The notes beneath the pieces were generated by a model that saw only the letters and a list, made by a program, of their open reading frames with translations, was not told the origin of the DNA and did not search any database. The position numbers were made by a program, and so were the translations under genes. Below, piece by piece: positions 23,089 through 33,944 of a DNA stretch of 64,000 bases. Within the stretch, counting starts at the first letter, position 1. Every line of letters begins with the position of its first letter. This DNA is from Didymodactylos carnosus (lineage: Eukaryota > Rotifera > Eurotatoria > Philodinida > Philodinidae): contig CAJNOQ010000118.1 in assembly GCA_905250885.1 (NCBI GenBank), positions 1 to 64,000 of the forward strand, in the 5' to 3' direction.

Positions 23089-23796
23089 AAATGTCAAGTC
23101 TGCAAATAAAAGGATATACTTATTTGATTTAATTTATTTGAAGACAAATACCAGAGAGGATCACACCTAGCAACAGCAAAATTGGAAAGGTATGAAGAGC
23201 TATTCTAATCAAAGGGTTAATTCTAAAAAACTATATGAACAAAATTAAGGATCCTACCTCATTCCGACATATGTCTCTTCTTAAAAGCAACAGTATCATG
23301 ATCATTTGATTAACTAATCTCAAAAGAAATAGCTCACCTATTTCGAATTAATATATTGTCCTAAACGTAAGTCATATATATATATATATATGTTTGATTA
23401 CAACAGTAGTCATAGTCATCGATGACGTCATATAATAGTTGATTTTTTTCTCTATACACCAAGAACGTATTTTACATAAAGTTCATCTATACATGGCTTG
23501 TGTAATCACATCAGATTGCATCATATACAAGCACCACGCATGCCGTTTTAATTCTGAATCTGTTTCGTACTATTTAAGACCACTAGCCTATGCACATGAT
23601 ACAGAGTTATTGTTCTATAAGATATGTTTAGTTTCCTTGAAAATTAAAATATCCAGTGACACTGACGAGGGAACCTCGCGAACTGTCACATCACTTTTTC
23701 AGCTAAACCTAGTGGGTTACAGGTTATCAACTATGCTGAATCCGAATATCATAGTGGTCGCTGCCCAGGGGTCTTCAGAGAGTGGTTTTTCGGAAA
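23089..23796. other. Upstream flank of AOX
   Basis: Contains an (TA)n microsatellite at about 23375-23391. A 125-codon plus-strand open frame here shows no motif and runs into a repeat, so it is not called as a gene. The AOX promoter should lie in the first few hundred bases. Confidence 0.4.
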
Positions 23797-24017
23797 ACCG
23801 GTTTTCCAAACTCTAAAAAATAACAACTTAAAATAAAAACTTTTCTTAATAAGGCATGATTGTAGCCCGCAAATTTCCGTTCAAAATGAGTTATCTCCCA
23901 GTTCTACAAAACCTTTCTTGCAAAGTAATAGAATTTACAAGAAAAGCCCTAAATTAATTTCTTCTTATTTCTGTAGCTTTGAGCTGACAATGACCATTTA
24001 GAGCTTTTCTTGTAAAT
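23797..24017. repeat. Dispersed repeat, copy A (partner at 30697-30907)
   Basis: Carries AAACTCTAAAAAATAAC, GATTGTAGCCCGCAAATTTC and then a hairpin with GAAAAGCCCTAAAT and AGAGCTTTTC arms around a 45-base loop. The flank matches copy B only in inverted orientation, whereas the hairpin loop matches it in direct orientation. Confidence 0.6.
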
Positions 24018-24123
24018 GTGTGTCAAAAACAATATCTATATTCTGTGGTAAAATATAAAATAATTAAAACAACACGTTTATTGTTATTTACTATTAGAAA
24101 CTGTAATGAGCAAGGATTTAATG

Positions 24124-25251
24124 CAGAATATATTAATTAATGCGACTGTTTTGAAACCTTTCGTTGGATATTTCGACCTGTTTATTCGGTCATTTTCAAT
24201 CTACTAACAACAAAAAACAGCAACATAACCTATATATGGCTCGTTGTTTTCTCTGACATGGATGGAAAACACGTGATACATTCTAGAGATCGAAAGAAGA
24301 AAAACACAGAAAGGCAAAACCTCCACTCGTTTTTTATCTCAATGAGATATCACTGGTCGACGTTCTTGTGGGTATTCTTGCAAGATTCTTGGCTCGTGCC
24401 ATTTCAGGCAAGAATTCTCAATTTTGTCGTGATAGATGAGACATCACTCTTCTTTTAATTCTTTATTGATTGTTGATCTTTTTTCGTTAAAATTCCTATC
24501 TGAAGTGGCAAGATTCGTTGACGACAAAATCACCAATTTGTTTTGTCGATTCTCCTGCTATATATAAATTACATAATATAGCTCAATACTATACATATAG
24601 ATGTCTTTAAAAAGTCATTTAAATCTCAGAAGATTCTTGTCGAGAGACAATTGAATCTTTACATGTGCCTGTATTGGCATCAGAGCATCCAGCTCCTATA
24701 TATATGAAAAGAAAAGAAGACGAAAAATGGATTATATATGTATTCTATTTGTTTGCACGATCCTTTTAAGAATTACAAGACAAGATTCTTGCAGGAAATC
24801 GCTTTCTTGTACATTCAGGCAAGAATCCGCCTCGCGATTCTTGTATGAACTCACAAAGCGATTTCCTGCAAGGTTTGTGTGATAAAAATACATGTAAAAT
24901 ATTTTACAAGATACTTGTCTGAAAATGCCAAGAAACAAGAATCTTGCAAGAATACCAACCCGAACGTCGGTCAGTGATCTCAATCAAAGAAGAAAAACAC
25001 AGAAAAGCAAGATCCCACTCATTTTTTATTTCATTGAGATATTTCAATGAGATAAAAAATGAGTGGGGTCTTGCTGTTCTTCTTTCGATCCCTGGAATGT
25101 ATCACGTTTCCCATCCGTGTCGGAGAAAACAAAGAGCCATGTATAGGTTATGTTGCTGTTTTTTGTTGTTAGTAGGTTGAAAATGACCGAATAAACAGGT
25201 CGAAATATCCAACGAAAGGTTCAAAACAGCCGCATTAATTAATATATTCTG
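24124..25251. mobile_element. Foldback element, 1.13 kb, with arms of about 280 bp
   Basis: The left end, CAGAATATATTAATTAATGCG (24124-24144), is mirrored at 25231-25251. The two arms stay alignable inward for nearly 300 bp (CCTTTCGTTGGATATTTCGACCTG, ACAGCAACATAACCTATA, GGTATTCTTGCAAGATTCTTG and so on). The right arm has an extra palindrome at about 24987-25088, where the AGAAGAAAAACACAGAAAAGCAAGATCC...ATTTCA half is turned back on itself. The centre has another 18-bp perfect inverted pair (24788-24805 / 24855-24872). No transposase is encoded, so it is a non-autonomous foldback transposon. Confidence 0.75.
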
Positions 25252-26192
25252 TCTTATTTACTATTTTGATCAAATTTATACCATTCGTGGTGTGAAACAT
25301 GATACAGGCATAATGAATCATAATTTTGTCATTCTGATAACGTTAAAAAAAATTCAATTTTAGTTTTCTCAAACAGTGTATTGGGATTGTTAAAATTAAA
25401 TGAAGTAGAGTTATAAAACACACATTATAAAACATATAATGAAAATAAGTACAACAAGAAATGTATATTATTAGAATAAACTTTTATCCTGTTTGTCTAA
25501 GGCTTTGACTTTTTGAAACTTTCAATTTTCGATATTTTAGTTTTCGACCAAACTCAATACATTCTTCTATAGATTTGTGTGTGTGCCTTCGTTTTCAGAA
25601 CATATCACTGACGACAGAGAGATTTGAACACAGAACTTAAAAGAGATGCTCTTATTGTTTCTTCAAATAAACAGTAAATTGTTTGTGATGTACTTCCTGT
25701 GCAAGGCAAAAGACAACTATTTATAAAAATAGTTTTCATTAAAACAAAATCAAAAGAAGAGTTTTGTAAAGAAACATATTTATTATTCTTGGACTATAAA
25801 AACATATATTTTATCTTACGGTTGTTAACGATTACATATAATAATTACAAAAAAAAAACAATTAGAAAGATATAAATAACAAAATTTGGCAAAAGTTCAT
25901 TTCTATTAAATGAGAAAATGTTGCCATGTAGAAATGACTGACAGTATATTAAATAAATTGATTGTCTAAATAAACTGTGCAACAAAAAACAACGAAACTC
26001 TGTACAGTATAAGTTTAACAGATAAAAATCAACAATAATTATTTCTATGAAAATGAAAAACATCGTAACCAGGAGTTCTACACTTTCAACGATGAATTAG
26101 CAAGGACATACACAAAGTACAAAAAAATTTCATAATTTTGTAGAATATGACTAGAAACATTTCATTCATTTTTCTTGATTTTTTAGTGAACG
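25252..26192. other. Spacer between foldback element and CYB561D2-like gene
   Basis: AT-rich with no recognisable coding signal. It includes the probable 3' flank of the minus-strand cytochrome b561 gene. Confidence 0.4.
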
Positions 26193-28076
26193 TTATGTCC
26201 TCAATCTTCCAGGTATATGTATGTTTTTTGATACATACTTGTTCGTAATATGTTCGACGTTTTTTTGCGCAAGAAAAAAGATTGAGGATGCCATGAGATA
26301 CCATAATACATATGATATTATTGTATTGTTGGAAAATTTCGATTGAAACCAATTTGACGCAAGACCCAAAACTGTATCAATACATGCTAACGTGAAAAGA
26401 AAGATACCTGATGTTGCGTGGTACAAACGTAATTGAGCATAAGATAGTTTGAAGTAACGTAATTGACGCTGAAATATTGTGAGAAATAAACCAGTGAATG
26501 CTTGTAAAAATGTCCAAATAAACGTAATAAAACCAAGCAGACCGTGCCTAGAGAAAAAATGTCAATGATATTAGACCGGATCAGTATTGAAAAAACTTTA
26601 TTATTCACCATGATGTAAAATGTGGTTTATTGTATAGTTGTTTATTAATGAAAATAGACCAAAAACCAATTATTGAGCATAAAACGGTTAGCATTTGTAA
26701 TGTGAAATGAACGAAAATTTGTTTCTTACGTGATGATGAAAATAAAGATTTTGGTGAAAAAATAAATATGGCATGAAACATGAAACCCATATACTAAAAA
26801 TGAACAGTTATTCTCATGAGTGAAAAAATCAAATTATGTATACTCATGTGTAATACACATGCATAAATCGAAAAACAAATTGAACATAGAAAAGAAAAAG
26901 AAGAGAATGGGAAGCAAAAGAGTAATGAGTATCAAGCAGAAAAGGCAAATGGTATAGTTGTGATTCCACATCTTCAAGGTATGACCGATAGATTGAGACC
27001 GAGTTTAACAGCATATAACATTAAAACATACACGCAACATTCACGGAGTTTGTGCAACATGTTAACAAAAGCAAAGAGTATTGCTAAAGGAAAAGCAAAG
27101 ATTGATAAACTAAAATCAGAAATACCTATATGTGCGGTGTATGGTGTCCCGTGTGAATGTAGTCCATGGTATGTGGGAGAAACAAGAGGCCATATGACCG
27201 TTTAAATCAACATCAAACTCTCGTTGATATAACATTAGTAGATCAGATAAAACTAAGTCATCTGAATTGGCTCAACATAGCATTTCTAGTGACAATTGCA
27301 ATATTCGGTTTGAATCGTCCGTCATCTATGACGAAGAACGAAACAAATATAAACGCAAGAGGCTAGAATCAGTCTATACATTGGCAATATATGGGTACAA
27401 TAACAAACAGACAATATGCACTCAATGGTTGCTCACAATTAAATCATGGATTAAGAAAAATTCGGGAACAGGTTTTGTCAGATCAGAGCCACTGATGTCG
27501 GATGGAGCTATAGCTCATAATCTTAGACCTAGGAAAGGTGGAAAAATGATCTAAAATTGATGACGTCTATCAGGAGTTTTAGCCGGTTTTACGTATTATA
27601 AGCATTATAGCTATGTTCTACTTTCTAGATAGGATTTCTTTTCGTGTTGGATGTTTTAAAAAGTTTCTTTTCTCTTTTTAATTTATCATGTCTACTGATG
27701 AAGATACAAAGCATCGAAACGTTTAGACGAACATAATTTGTAAGAATAAAAATTACGATTTAAAAGTATCAAAGATCACAAAAAGTTTATCTTAGTTAAA
27801 GATCTGTTTGTATGAGACAAGAGTTATTCAAAAGTTTCTTCTGATGTTTCTTTAAAAGAAGAACTAAACTTTTTCTATTATATAAGTATTGAACAGTTTC
27901 AATGGAACAGTACTTACACCCACGGCCATCGATGATGGATGCCATCTAAATAATCCTTAAAGAAGAAATAAAACCAATTATTCCTTCATTTAAAAATTAT
28001 ATCACTTACCTGTCTCTGGAATGGCATGCCAAAGAATAATCAAAATTAAAACAGTTGATATAACAACGACTGCCAT
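26193..28076 (-). CDS. CYB561D2: Cytochrome b561 domain protein (CYB561D2-like)
   Basis: A six-helix di-haem membrane protein that moves electrons across endomembranes, usually from ascorbate to ferric or semidehydroascorbate acceptors. Minus-strand exons: 28076-28010, 27955-27918, 26793-26609 and 26547-26193, giving 214 residues, close to the usual length of about 220. The conserved histidines that hold the two haems are seen in RWHPSSM, FHAIFIF, WHGLLGF and YHATSG. The order and spacing, and the YHATSG motif, match CYB561D1/D2 rather than the chromaffin-granule type. The ATG at 28076 directly follows GGATAG and starts close to the first membrane helix, so 20 or so N-terminal residues may come from an undetected upstream exon. 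The 1.1 kb second intron houses an antisense Penelope-like fragment. Confidence 0.85.
26870..27790 (+). mobile_element. Penelope-like retroelement, 3' fragment with GIY-YIG endonuclease remnant
   Basis: Plus-strand peptides carry the linker and endonuclease of a Penelope-like element (PLE): IPHLQGMTDRLRPSL, then ICAVYGVPCECSPWYVGETR, whose VYG and YVG stand for the GIY and YIG signatures, then a LNQHQ / AEHSIS-like stretch and a C-terminal region up to about 27554. The reverse-transcriptase part is missing, so the copy is 5' truncated and also broken within the endonuclease. It lies antisense inside intron 2 of the CYB561D2-like gene. A hammerhead-like motif follows at 27690-27728, as known for this superfamily. 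Confidence 0.75.
27690..27728 (+). ncRNA. Hammerhead-ribozyme-like motif in the Penelope-like element tail
   Basis: GTCTA (27690-27694) pairs with TAGAC (27724-27728) as stem I. CTGATGA (27695-27701) is the first conserved core. GAT/ATC (27703-27705 / 27713-27715) forms a short stem II, and GAA (27716-27718) the second core. ACGT (27719-27722) is a self-complementary minimal stem III, with T27723 at the cleavage position. Minimal hammerheads with palindromic stem III are a known feature of Penelope-like elements. The one departure is an unpaired A (27702) before stem II. Activity cannot be judged by eye. Confidence 0.6.
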
Positions 28077-28837
28077 CTATCCGAATCGATGACAAGTAAA
28101 TAAAATACGGTACTCTTATTGAAAAATGATGATACCTATAATATTTCCGTTATAAATTGATAAGTTTTATTCTATCAAAATACCAGTAAAATAAATTCCG
28201 ATGTCGGGTTCTTACATTTAAGCTATCGAAAAACATGCAACATTGATTGTTATTCAATTCGAACAAGTGCATGTAATTAATTAGCATAAATCGTCACTAA
28301 TATTCAACAAAAAGCAAGGCAATTATTGACAACAATATTGCCCTATTTATTTTCTAAAAGATGTATAACAAAAAGAGACAGACAAAAACAAAATACATAA
28401 CACGAAATATGAAATTAAAAAGAAAGAACGCACACAAGTAACACCTATAGAAAATTGAGAAAAAGTTTTTTAGTATGTTTTCAAAAAAAAATCAACAAAC
28501 AAAATGGAAGGCACATAATTGAATATATTTATAAAATCAGTGGGCGTCGTTCACCAGTTACACACACAAAAAGAAAAATGCAGTAAATCAACAATTTCTT
28601 TAAAGGAAATTATTGTTCAAAGTTAGTAACAATGAACATACTCGCAAGCAATACTCTAAAAAAAACATCACATTTCGTCGGAATTACTTTAATGAAAACG
28701 ATGACTTATACGTTTCGCGCAAAAAAAAAAAGATGAAAATTACAAAAATGTCATTCAAATTAAGTTTTTTTTTGTCAAAAACACTGTTCAGCAACTATAC
28801 TGCACTTATCGTTTTTTTTTATTGGTCGTGTGCAATT
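28077..28837. other. Spacer between ARPC4 and CYB561D2-like gene
   Basis: Both flanking genes are on the minus strand, so this holds the ARPC4 3' flank and the promoter or first exon of the b561 gene. Apart from A-rich runs nothing stands out. Confidence 0.4.
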
Positions 28838-29952
28838 TTAATTAAATTTTTTCAAAAATTCTTCAGCACACATACGTGCTCTCGAACTAACGGCTAATTT
28901 CATCTCACTTATTTCTTTATCTATTTCTTCTAAAAAATGTATTACAAAATCAACTAAACGATGTTTATACATTGTTTCAGCATGAAAATTTGTTATCAAA
29001 AAGCTGATATCATAATCCTAAAACAAAATATAGTTGTTAAATTAGCATAATTTTAAATTTTCTTTAAAAAAAATCTACTTACCGGAACAGGTTTTCGACG
29101 TAAAATATGAAAATCGTCTGCACGTTGCATCATAAAACGCATTAGTCGTTTACACAATATCTTTTCAAGATCATCTGACTAAAACATCAAAATTATGACA
29201 AACACTATTTTCTTCTCTGAGGAGATGTATGATATTAACCTGTTTAACTGCAATACTTATACGAACAGAATTAACAGAGCCTTCAATAGAAATTCGTTCT
29301 TTTTCATTACGACTAATTATAACCGGATTTAATAGTAATTCTTTAGACGATCTAAAGAAATATAATCAAAATAACAACATAGGGTACAATTCTATCATAC
29401 TAAGTGAAGAACAACGTACTTGACTTCTACTTCTGGTTTATTGTGTCTTTCAACGACTTGTGATTCAAAATTTTCAATACAAAATGCTGCTTGAAGTGTA
29501 GCTCGTATTGCATCCAAGTATGGTTTTTGTGCCGGAGTCTAAAAATATGAATAACAAAACTAGTAACACATGAAAAAGTCTATGGACGGTATCTAAAATA
29601 CTTTTACATATTTATGTTAGCTATAATGCTGGCGAAGTCTGATTCTATTCCGATGAAAATTCGAAGAGAAACTTGATTTCATATCGGATGATTTAGGATA
29701 GACAGGCAAAGTCAAACAAGGCGAAACTGTGAAACAGTGTTTCTAACGAGAATTTTAACTAAAGTGGTTTTTCACAGTTTACCACTGCATTTTCCATGTT
29801 TTTGCTTCTAAAAACAGAGTGGAATCAAATTTTCAACGTGGAAAACCACTTTGCTCTCACGGGGACCGCCAATCATTAGAAACACTGCTTCGAAGATGCA
29901 TAAGCCCTAATCTATCACGATAAGAGAAAATATTACTTACACGAGCTGTCAT
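28838..29952 (-). CDS. ARPC4: Arp2/3 complex subunit 4 (p20)
   Basis: Core scaffold of the Arp2/3 complex; with ARPC2 it clamps the mother filament when actin branches are nucleated in the cytoplasm. Five minus-strand exons: 29952-29941 (only ATGACAGCTCGT), 29538-29420, 29351-29240, 29178-29083 and 29017-28838, giving 172 residues against 168 in human. Identity is very high along the whole chain, for example [68 protein letters not shown] and [13 protein letters not shown]. The tiny first exon is followed by a 402-bp intron containing a hairpin repeat. Assignment is secure. Confidence 0.97.
29732..29890. mobile_element. Hairpin MITE in ARPC4 intron 1, about 160 bp
   Basis: AGTGTTTCTAA (29736-29746) is inverted at 29876-29886. 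AAAGTGGTTTTTCAC (29761-29775) is inverted, with one mismatch, at 29838-29852. The two paired blocks in matching order show that most of the segment folds on itself. No coding content. Confidence 0.55.
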
Positions 29953-30696
29953 TGTCTGAGACATAGCGTATGTGATGAAAAAAGAGATCAATTTAAATTA
30001 CAACCCAGTGTCACGAATGCTGATAGATACGAGATATGAATGAAATAAAACCCTTTTTAACACAATGTTGCTTGAAACAAATAGTTTCAAAATACTAATA
30101 TGACATAGGTCAAATATTTGATGATTTCTATTGGACTCACATTTTTAAAATAATTTATTGTTGGTATTTTTTGATATAAACTATGATGTTTATTAAAAAT
30201 CTGTTTATTTTCATACAAGTATTAGAAAAACATAGATGTCGCTTTAACCCAACTAATGATTAATTGCTTCAATCTTATTTATTTAACAGTAGCCACTGGG
30301 AAGGGATAGAAAGCAAAAAAAAGCATTGCTGAAGAGACAAGAGTTTCTATGGAAGTTCAAGGCGAGACAGATATCCAGTGCTCTATATCTTTCTTCGGCT
30401 CTTGTCTATATTACTTAAAAACTCTAGAAACAGCGACAGGGAGTAGGCACCATACAAATAGTGTTTTCTTCCTTTTTCTAATCAACTATCATTGACTGGA
30501 AAAAACTTCCAGAGTCAGTTATTTCTTCTTCTTTAATGTCTTTCAAAAAACTCTATTTCACAATCTCTTCCAGTAAAATTCAGACTTGTTATTAGTCAGA
30601 AAGCCATGCTAGTTATGATTACTTTTTCTCTGTTTTTTTTAATTATTTTATCTATTTCTAGTTCATGGTTTTGTTATCTGTCTTTTAATTTCGTTC
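29953..30696. other. Upstream flank of ARPC4
   Basis: Non-coding, AT-rich; expected to contain the ARPC4 promoter. No core element was identified. Confidence 0.35.
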
Positions 30697-30907
30697 ATCA
30701 CACGAAAAGCCCTAAATTAATTTCTTCTTATTTCTGTAGCTTTGAGCTGACAATGAACATATAGGGCTTTTCTTATAAATTCTATAACTTTGTAAAGAAG
30801 GTCGCGAAGAGCTGGGAGTTTCATTTTAATCAGAAATTTGCGGGCTACAATCGTATCTCATTAACAAAGGTTCGGGTTATTTTTTAGAGTTTCGGAAAAA
30901 CTGGATC
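30697..30907. repeat. Dispersed repeat, copy B (partner at 23797-24017)
   Basis: Has the hairpin with GAAAAGCCCTA and TAGGGCTTTTC arms, then GCGGGCTACAATCGTATCTC and GTTATTTTTTAGAGTTT. The flank is an inverted match of copy A while the loop of the hairpin is in the same orientation as in copy A. Confidence 0.6.
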
Positions 30908-31512
30908 TTAAAGAGTCATGGGCCCGTACTCTTGTAGGCTTTCTCTTATTTCAATATACTCTATCGAATGACGTATGAACGAACGAAATCGGAAGAGTTC
31001 ACCGAAAAACGTTCTCTCGTTAGTAAACCGATTTAAAAGTATTTGGAAACCACGATGTAGTCCAATCGTCTTAACCATATTTTTCTTATCATGCAATCAA
31101 TACTTGATATTAGTGAAATATTTGGACGATCCGTTTTAGTGAATGATAATTGATAATTGGACAAAGTAGTGATTTTGAAATAGGATTTGACTTTTTCTAA
31201 GATGTGTAGAAATAACAAAAAGCTGAGTCTTAATTGTGAAAACCTTTAAAGTTGATGAATACGCGCAGATAAAGGAAAGAAACGTAAACAGTTACTCGAC
31301 GTTCTCTCTACTTTCTCCAGAATATGGAGATCTGTGGTCTTAGTTTTTTATCCTTGGCTTCTATTTCTCCCAGAAATATTTTTGTATCTCGCCCAATTAT
31401 TCCTTTCTTATGTCAGTTCATCCATTCTATGTCAATTACATCTTTAGATTTATTATTCTAGAACTGTTGTATTTCAGTTGCCATCCGGGCAACTTTTATA
31501 TTTTATAAAATA
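30908..31512. other. Upstream flank of NOP56
   Basis: No gene supported. Short open frames on the minus strand show no motif. Confidence 0.35.
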
Positions 31513-33823
31513 ATGGTAAACTCAACCGGAGTAGGGTCGCAAGTAGGGACTGAATATTAGAGGGGGTATAAAATAGGATTTCTCTCTACGGTTGTGTGAA
31601 GCTGATGAAAGAAATTTCGTTCGAGGTAGAGTGTATAAAATGATAATAACTTTTTCACGTATTCAGAGGCTTCACACTCTCTCACATCCTTCCGTGATTT
31701 GCGGCCCTGAACTAGAGTATTGCTTTTTGTATTCTTGTAAACTACTATAATTTAATCATTTTTTAGTCTTTGCTCTATGTACTTTATGAACATGCATCTG
31801 GTTATTCATTATTTCGCGTTCATGAATTTGAAGAAATTGGAATGTTATTACCACAAGTTGAACAAAGTGTACTGGATTTATCTAAATTTGCTACAGTTGT
31901 TAAACTTATTGCATTCTTTCCATTTCAAGTAAGTTAAATCGTTGTTTACAATCGTATTGAGAAAAGCTGAATTTTTCTAGTCGGGTATCAATGCGTTGGA
32001 CAATACAAATTCAATCTCAGAAGGTATGCGATAAAATCTAGCTAATCATTATAAAAAATTGTTTTTCTTTTTTGTAGGTTTAGTTCATGATGATTTACAT
32101 AATTTTCTCGAAACAAATTTACCAAAACCAAGTAAACGTGCCAAAATGATACTAGGTGTAGCTGATTCGAAAATAGCATCAACAATCAACGAACAATTCA
32201 GTATAACATGTCAGCATACTGGTGTTATTCCCGAATTATTACGAGGTGTGTATTTGAGAGCATAATATTGTTATTAAGTTGATCATTTTTTTACGTTTCG
32301 AAGGTATTCGTGTCCATTTCCCAAATTTGATCAAAGGCTTAACTGATCAAAATCAGAATAAAGCGCAATTGGGTCTTGGTCATGCTTATTCACGTGCCAA
32401 AGTTAAATTCAATGTTAATCGTGTAGATAATATGATAATACAGTCGATAGCTCTACTTGATCAACTTGATAAAGATATCAATACATTCGCAATGAGAATT
32501 CGGTAATTTGAATGAGCTCAAAGAATGGCAGTAGTATATCTCATGTTTTGTTTCATTTAGAGAATGGTATGGTTATCATTTTCCTGAGTTAATTAGAATA
32601 ATTCCAGATAATTACACGTATGCACGTGCTGTTTATTTAATTAAAAATCGTAAAGACTTTAATCATGAATCACGCGAAGCGGAATTAGAAGAAATTATTA
32701 TGGATACAGGAAAAACACACGCAGTTTTCGAAGCCATGAAAACAACAATTGGTATGTAGTTTCTTTTTGACATGTTTTTGTCTTATTCGTGCCCTCTTCT
32801 TGATAGGTATGGATATTTCACCGATTGATTTAATTAATATCGAATGTTTTGCCAATCGTGTTATACATTTATTTGAATATCGTAAAAGTTTACAAGAAGT
32901 AAACGAGAAAAAGAATGATTTCATGTTTACTCATTGATTTTTGTTTTTTTGATCTAGTACCTTCGTAGCAAAATGACACAAGTTGCACCAAATCTCGCCA
33001 CATTAATTGGAGAACAAGTAAATGAGAAGATGAAATTTCTAGTTAATCGTACAAATGTTTTTCTTTGTCTAATTATTCAGGTAGGTGCACGTCTCATCGC
33101 ACATGCTGGCAGCTTGACAAATTTGGCAAAATATCCAGCATCAACAATTCAAATTCTTGGTGCTGAAAAAGCTCTTTTTCGGTTTGTCTGTTTTCTTCGT
33201 ACTACACGCTACGACTTCGTCTTTTAAAGAACTTTTTTTCTGAAAGTATATTTTTTATTTAGAGCGCTCAAAACAAAAGGTAATACACCGAAATATGGTC
33301 TTATTTTTCATTCAACGTATATTGGTCGAGCAAATACACAAAATAAAGGACGAATATCACGATATTTAGCCAATAAATGTGCTATTGCATCAAGAATCGA
33401 TTGTTTTTCTGGTATGAAGTGTTTATTTTGCGTAGTTTACCTTTATTTTACCAAACTTCTGTTCAATTTAGATGTTCCAACCACCATGTTCGGTGAACGA
33501 CTTAAACAACAAGTAACAGATAGATTAAAATTTTATGATAGTGGTGAATTACCGCCTACCAATGTACAAATGATGGAACTTGCTGTTAAAGAGGTTTGTT
33601 TTGTAGAGAAGAAGAAAATGTGTTAAATATAATTGTCATATTTAATTTGTGTATTTAGGCCGAAGAAGAACGTGCTTCTATATTGGTTAAGGAGAAAAAA
33701 CGTAAGAAAAAAGAAAAAAAACGACAGAAAAAAGAACAAGAAACACTAGAAGAGTCTCTGGAGCGCAGTACATTGAATGGAAAATCAACCGAAGATGGAA
33801 ATGGTGAAATGGAAGTAGCTTAA
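31513..33823 (+). CDS. NOP56: NOP56, box C/D snoRNP core protein
   Basis: With NOP58, fibrillarin and 15.5K it forms box C/D snoRNPs that 2'-O-methylate pre-rRNA in the nucleolus. Exons: 31513-31515 (tentative, ATG only), 31767-31928, 31981-32023, 32078-32245, 32304-32502, 32561-32751, 32807-32898, 32958-33017, 33081-33181, 33263-33411, 33472-33593 and 33659-33823, about 484 residues. Landmarks: [10 protein letters not shown] (NOP5NT domain), [63 protein letters not shown] and [20 protein letters not shown] (Nop domain, RNA binding), then a Lys/Glu-rich tail. LYVLYEHA at the start and [17 protein letters not shown] favour NOP56 over NOP58. The tail is shorter than in human. The start exon is inferred: ATG followed by GTAAAC at 31516. 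Confidence 0.95.
31594..31677 (+). ncRNA. Possible box C/D snoRNA in NOP56 intron 1
   Basis: GTGTGAAGC (31594-31602) pairs perfectly with GCTTCACAC (31669-31677), a 9-bp terminal stem. It is followed immediately by TGATGA (box C without the preceding purine). Near the 3' stem the expected CTGA is only CAGA, and an internal ATGATAA could be C'. The size (84 nt) and position in a NOP56 intron, which hosts C/D snoRNAs in vertebrates, are suggestive. The imperfect boxes keep confidence low. Confidence 0.25.
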
Positions 33824-33944
33824 TGTTTCAGATAAATCCTTGTGATTTTTTTTATAAAAGCTAAAATGTTTACCGTAAGTTGTTTCTGTTGACTCTTTTA
33901 TAGTGTTTTTCATTTCTTTTCATTGTTAAACTGTATTTTTTGTA

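Noticed and set aside
23439-23816. 125-codon plus-strand open frame upstream of AOX
   Set aside because: No recognisable domain, no splice context, odd composition, and its 3' part runs into a dispersed repeat. Treated as chance.
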